A program made the translations under genes and the position numbers. A stretch of 64,000 bases of DNA from positions 124,101,943-124,165,942 of the forward strand of contig OZ020588.1 of assembly GCA_963971535.1 (NCBI GenBank). The letters run 5' to 3'. The notes below the pieces were generated by a model. The model did not search any database and was not told where the DNA came from. It saw only the letters and a program-made list of their open reading frames with translations. The stretch comes from Notolepis coatsorum. Taxonomy: Eukaryota; Chordata; Actinopteri; Aulopiformes; Paralepididae. Positions 60,046 to 64,000 of this stretch are shown here, one piece after another; positions within the stretch are counted from its first letter, which is position 1; every line of letters starts with the position of its first letter.

Positions 60046-61728
60046 CAGGGGTGGCCAACCCGCGGCTCACAAGCCGCATTCGGCTCTTTGCCCGTCAATG
60101 TGCGGCTCTTCCATCCATAAAATATTTTAATGTTTTTTTTTTTTTTTTTTTTACTTTTTTTTTTTTTATGTCACTCATTCCATAAGGACGTAGAATAAAC
60201 ATTTACAATTTTTTTTTAAATGGTCCATTTGCATGTTCTTGGTATCTGAATCTAGGGACATATATGGATCAGTGTCAGAAATAGTGTGTCTGTTACTAGG
60301 CTTGAGTAAATTGTAATGAACCAAAGGAGAATATCAATTCTATTTAAATTTTTTTTTATCTTTGACTGTGAATAACACCATGCTAAAATTGACCAGACCT
60401 GAAAAATCTAAGCAAATGAATAAAGGGAAGATGATTAAACAGAAGGTTTTGTAGATACAGTACTGAATTCTGCCATCTTTTTTATAATGTAAATTTCTCC
60501 ACCATTTTTCATCATATTGCAACACCGTTTTTTGCAAGACGTTCACAGAAAGCTAGCGAAACTAACTGCGTTCTGTTTTATGGCAATAACGTTCAGGTTT
60601 GTGGGAGATAATCCGAAAAAATAAGAGAAATTAAAAAGTAAATCCAGAAGTCAGATGATTGACAGGGGCTGGTGTGAGCTGGGTAGGGTAGTTTTTCGAA
60701 ATTTGAAAGCCCTGAGTCTCTTCCTTCAAAAGACTACACTCACTTTTGGATGTGCCACTTCCTCCTGTCAATATGCGCCGGTTTCCGACTCAATGCCCTG
60801 AGATTTCTATAATCTTATATTTCACTAATAACAGTTAAAATAATTGGTAAACAAACGTAATGCTGAAAATATACACTTTTACTGTATATCTCGGGCTTAA
60901 GAGGTTAACCCTGTGAGGCCCAAATTAAAAAGAAATGAGCAACTTCAGAGGCCAGAGGGTGGGACATATAAACACATTTACTATAAAATAGCATTGTGAG
61001 GCTGAACAACAGGACCAATTGACTATACATGTGCTTAAAGGGGAACTATCTTATAAATGGCCTTTTTCAGTGTTTACCATTGTTTCTTAGCTATGTGGAC
61101 TTATATTAATAGGATATATGTCTCTAATTCTCATATTGGCGCATTCTTCCAATTATCCTCTCACAATATTCACCCTCACTGAACTGAGTCATCTGAAAAT
61201 GTGCATATCTGTGATGTCAGAGATTTCTCAGCTGCATAATAATGTGGCAGTTGATGTGGCAGTTGGCACCAGGCCACACAGTGGTTGGCGCCCAGCCTCA
61301 AAACGGCTTAAGATCTTGAGGTAGAAAAATGCGGTTTTTAGTAATTGATTAGAAATACAAAAAAATACAAATACAAAAAAACCTAGGTGTTCCATAGACT
61401 CACAGGAATTGTGTAAAAGTGCCCAAATAGTGAAAGAAATAGTAAAATAGTTCCCCTTTAACATTTTTTAAATAATTTTTTTTTTTTAAATGGCTAAAAG
61501 TGATTTTGTAATTTTGCAACCGTGGGTCTCACAGGGTACTTTTAACCCTGTGAGGCCCAAATAAAAAAGACATTAGCAACTTCAGAGGCCAGAGGGTGAG
61601 ACCTATAAACACATGAAGGGTGCCGTGACTGAAAAAAAAGGTTGAGAAACGCTGGTATATGGTGTGGCTCTTTGTGGTACCACAGTCATTTTTGTGGCTC
61701 TTAGTCTCTGACTGGTTGGCCACCCCTG
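60046..61728. mobile_element. hAT element with 8-bp TSD (tactagtg), 1.68 kb
   Basis: Ends caggggtggccaacc and ggttggccacccctg are perfect inverted repeats. tactagtg lies at 60038-60045 and 61729-61736, within the monomer. The interior has a ~80-bp direct repeat (about 60902-60982 and 61543-61615) and T-runs at 60127-60168. 'ggttgagaaacgctg' near 61636-61650 looks like the terminus of a second, nested hAT. No transposase frame. Its middle is related to 1-845. Confidence 0.92.
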
Positions 61729-61924
61729 TACTAGTGCTATCAATTCATAAATAATGGATATATCTTTAAATACAAGGACAAACACTAACCAGCTTGGGAC
61801 CTACTTGATAATTTCTCTTATATTCCCAGCACCTGTAACATAAATCAAGACCATCATTAGTTACATTATTAAAGCTCTGATCTTTAGCCCTAATTATAAT
61901 AAAAAGGTCTACTCCACTAACAAT

Positions 61925-62016
61925 GCAGGCTTCAATCTATGTTGTTTAGTCTATCTGTTCAGTACTGTCTCAAGATGCACAATGAGATCTTCTGAGAGAA
62001 TTGTTGAATGTTCTAA
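61925..62016. other. Right flank of array
   Basis: Begins gcaggcttcaatctatg directly after the monomer fragment. Same as the internal block 32530-32612. Confidence 0.8.
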
Positions 62017-62125
62017 GGTATCATCAGAGGGGGTGTTGAACAGAGGACCTCCCTGTATGCAGATGACCTGCTTCTATACGTTTCTGACATCTCCACATCT
62101 ATTCCAGCTTCACTTGACATATGTG
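62017..62125 (+). pseudogene. L1 ORF2 RT fragment (YADD motif)
   Basis: The frame from 62020 reads IIRGGVEQRTSLYADDLLLY, then VSDISTSIPASLD. YADD is the RT catalytic box and the context matches fish L1 ORF2. The homology is only about 100 bp. Confidence 0.8.
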
Positions 62126-62520
62126 CCCAGGTATGGACTTCAGGGTCATGTTGAGGGATCTTAATTTTTTTTTTCTTTTTACATATTATGAAAGTACAGA
62201 TTCATACCTTCAAAATAAGCCATCACTTGAACATTTTGGTGGGATACTTTTCAAGCTACTTCCTATGATTCATGGTGATATCACAAAACGTATTCAGAGA
62301 TAATAGCCTTCAAGAGACGAGCAGGCTATTCGGTGACAATAGTGAAACAACTACAACACTACCCAGAATTCATTGTAATCCATGGCCCCCCTCTCTCTAG
62401 GACAATTAACACCTGGCAGCTTTCCAGTCTGAGGCCCTTTGTTATTACAATGACTATGTCTGGTGACTGCAAACACAACACCCAGAGGAAAAAGGAAAAG
62501 TCATGATAGTTTATTAAAAA
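62126..62520. other. No recognisable feature
   Basis: AT-rich sequence with a T-run (62164-62180). No gene or repeat is identified. Confidence 0.5.
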
Positions 62521-62524
62521 ATTT

Positions 62525-62895
62525 GTGTGGTAGTGAAAGGTTAACCTTCTGTAGTGTGGTAGTGAAAGGTTAACCTTCAGTAGTGTGGTAGTGAAAGGGT
62601 TAACCTTCTGTAGTGTGGTAGTGAAAGGTTAACCTTCTGTAGTGTGGTAGTGAAAGGGTTAACCTTCTGTAGTGTGGTAGTGAAAGGTTAACCTTCTGTA
62701 GTGTGGTAGTGAAAGGGTTAACCTTCTGTAGTGTGGTAGTGAAAGGTTAACCTTCTGTAGTGTGGTAGTGAAAGGGTTAACCTTCTGTAGTGTGGTAGTG
62801 AAAGGTTAACCTTCTGTAGTGTGGTAGTGAAAGGGTTAACCTTCTGTAGTGTGGTAGTGAAAGGTTAACCTTCTGTAGTGTGGTAGTGAAAGGTT
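62525..62895 (+). repeat. 29/30-bp minisatellite with alternating units
   Basis: About 12.5 units of gtgtggtagtgaaagg(g)ttaaccttctgta. From 62583 the units alternate strictly between 30 bp (aaaggg) and 29 bp (aaagg), a 59-bp dimer. Confidence 0.93.
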
Positions 62896-63135
62896 TGTTG
62901 GAAGCCTCACATAAGCCATGTAATGTTGGGGGTCAATGTATTGGCTGAAGGAAAGGCTACATCAAAATAAAATACTAAATAAATACAATGGGGGACCCTG
63001 ATAATAAACAAGAGACAAATCAAGTTTCAAGATTTTATTATCATTTAAAATAACACGAGAAAAATAGGCATGATAAAAATAGACATGCTAAAGTCAATGT
63101 TCAATGTTCAATGTTCTGATGGCCTCTCCAGATGA
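62896..63135. other. 3' flanking/UTR-like sequence with retroposon scrap
   Basis: Contains 'gggggaccctgataataaac' (62992-63011), matching part of the retroposon tail family, and on the minus strand 'aataaaatc' near 63036-63044, which could serve as poly(A) signal for the exon at 63136-63397. Includes 'caatgttcaatgttcaatgtt', a small triplication near 63093. Confidence 0.5.
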
Positions 63136-63397
63136 TCACCGTGGTCGTTTTGAACCGCCGCTGGATATTTTGGCTGGTGGTGCTGGGCATGTTATGTCTT
63201 GGGCTTCTTCATCACAGAACTCTCTGATCTTGTGGAACAGATAGTGTTGTCTTGCAGAGTCCAGTCCCGGTGGTGGCAGCACAGGAAGTCCATCTATAGG
63301 CGGCAGGACACGGACGTCACGGAGCAGCTGGAATCTGGTTTCAGCGCCATCAATAGACATATTTGCCACAACCACACCAGGTTCCTTGGAATCAAAG
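63136..63397 (-). CDS. Putative terminal coding exon of an unidentified gene
   Basis: On the minus strand a good acceptor (cactttattattgcag, AG at 63399-63398) precedes an open frame beginning FDSKEPGVVVANMSIDG. It continues 'FQLLRDVRVLPPIDGLPVLPPP' (repetitive Pro) and 'HYLFHKIREFCDEEAQDI', and ends SSGGSKRPR with TGA at 63138-63136. About 86 codons, no break. Minus-strand sense is shared with the zinc-finger/PB1-like pseudogene, but a link is not shown. I do not recognise the family. Upstream exons would lie beyond the window or were not recognised. Confidence 0.5.
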
Positions 63398-63538
63398 CTG
63401 CAATAATAAAGTGAAACGTTAGTACAGGGCACATAACAATATCAATGCATTTGTATCATTTGCCAATGACATTCTTTGCACTAAAGTGTGAATAATTAAT
63501 TACAGTAAATACACAACACACAGTGACCACACCCACCT

Positions 63539-63715
63539 AAAGTTTCAAGTTTCTTTAATAGTTGTCATACAGAAGTACAGAATACTTTTGTACAAAATGC
63601 TTCTTACTGTTGCGCTCCAGAGACTGTGCAAGACAAGATAAGTATGAAATAAAAACATAGTAAAATTAGAAGTAAAAAAAAGAGGTCACAGTGTTCAGTT
63701 TAGACATACAGATAC
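63539..63715 (-). mobile_element. LINE 3' end, minus orientation
   Basis: Reverse complement of about 56530-56713 with few differences (gttgcgctcc/ggagtgcaac). Starts aaagtttcaagtttctttaa. Confidence 0.8.
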
Positions 63716-64000
63716 AGCACTCAAAACTCAAACCTCTCATGCCTCTCTACCACTCTCTACCACTCCTCTATTGTTCTTGACCGGGCCAGATTTCACACCT
63801 CCACTTCCTCCCACAGGCTGGGCAGATTTTCATCTTAAATTTGTATTCGTCCCAAATGTCCCAGCCCCATCAGATTTCTTAGCTTTTTTCACTGTTTACT
63901 TATCATGCATTGCAACACTAATATATGGTCAGTACCCCAAGTCAGACTGCCCATATAAAAAATATTTTGGGGGTCTGAGGGCAGTAGCCCCCGACCCCCT
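63716..64000. other. No recognisable feature
   Basis: Pyrimidine-rich and mixed sequence at the window end. No frame or repeat relation is found. Confidence 0.5.

Larger units (their letters stand above)
24744..61924. repeat. Giant 275-bp satellite array derived from a zinc-finger exon/intron junction
   Basis: About 100 head-to-tail units of 275 bp (measured e.g. from 29185 to 29460), all in one orientation and very similar. After subtracting embedded insertions (about 8.5 kb), roughly 28.6 kb is satellite. Each unit contains 'gaatgccttaatagtgatgc', 'aaaagcttgg', 'tacattcccagcacctgtaa' and 'aatcaagaccatcat', which line up with the exon start and upstream intron of the gene at 24513-24800. 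Shared variants (ttaaataatgcc; gatcactagg; gatggaaaagc; agccctaatt) recur at fixed offsets, showing higher-order repeats. No CENP-B-like box was recognised and no coding frame persists. Confidence 0.96.

Noticed and set aside
24744-61924. Regularly spaced repeats as a CRISPR array
   Set aside because: The whole 275-bp unit repeats, with no unique spacers, in a vertebrate context with introns and retrotransposons.
24744-61924. Centromeric satellite
   Set aside because: No CENP-B-like box was recognised and there is no positional evidence; the array sits among gene fragments. FISH or CENP-A ChIP would be needed.

Overview
The window is vertebrate, most likely teleost, repeat-dominated DNA. The diagnostic elements are a chromodomain Ty3/Gypsy (Tf1/sushi-type) retrotransposon, a DIRS-type retroelement, an L1 with fish-type ORF1/ORF2, several hAT and piggyBac-like insertions, and pieces of a C2H2 zinc-finger plus PB1-like/SAMD3-like gene family that I recall as multicopy in fish. 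No gene in the window looks fully intact. The best open frame is the DIRS gag (7026-8390), and there is one plausible terminal exon at 63136-63397. All identifications are by eye; no database was searched.

Layout. 1-845: hAT fragment. 846-1106: LINE tail. 1108-5998: minus-strand Gypsy element with a complete 3' LTR, a truncated 5' LTR, broken gag and pol, and a self-priming PBS. 5999-6414: hAT-like end. 6453-11796: DIRS-type element with inverted terminal repeats, a gag-like ORF, about 3 kb without recognisable RT or tyrosine recombinase, a 5S rRNA-like segment, and an internal complementary region joining both termini. About 11797-16170: decayed L1, broken by two inverted copies of an unclassified element (arms 14497-15733 and 16170-17561). 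17561-18548: CACTA-like start and minor repeats. 18549-24734: two convergent fragments of one zinc-finger gene family, separated by LINE and LTR insertions (LTR element 19850-22503).

24744-61924 is a satellite of roughly 100 head-to-tail copies of a 275-bp AT-rich monomer. The monomer is recognisably built from the intron/exon junction of the adjacent zinc-finger exon. The left gene copy carries one unit in an intermediate state; the right copy carries the expanded array. Transposons are embedded in the array: six copies of one hAT at one monomer phase with one TSD, two copies of a TTAA element, a LINE tail and a 1.7-kb hAT. The hAT copies are spaced by whole numbers of monomers, so they were amplified with the satellite as higher-order units.

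61925-64000 holds the array flank, an L1 RT scrap, a 29/30-bp minisatellite, the terminal exon and a LINE tail.

The central observation is satellite birth from a gene's exon boundary, with transposon-tagged higher-order expansion. The DIRS element that keeps gag and termini but lacks RT/YR and carries a 5S-like unit is the second.
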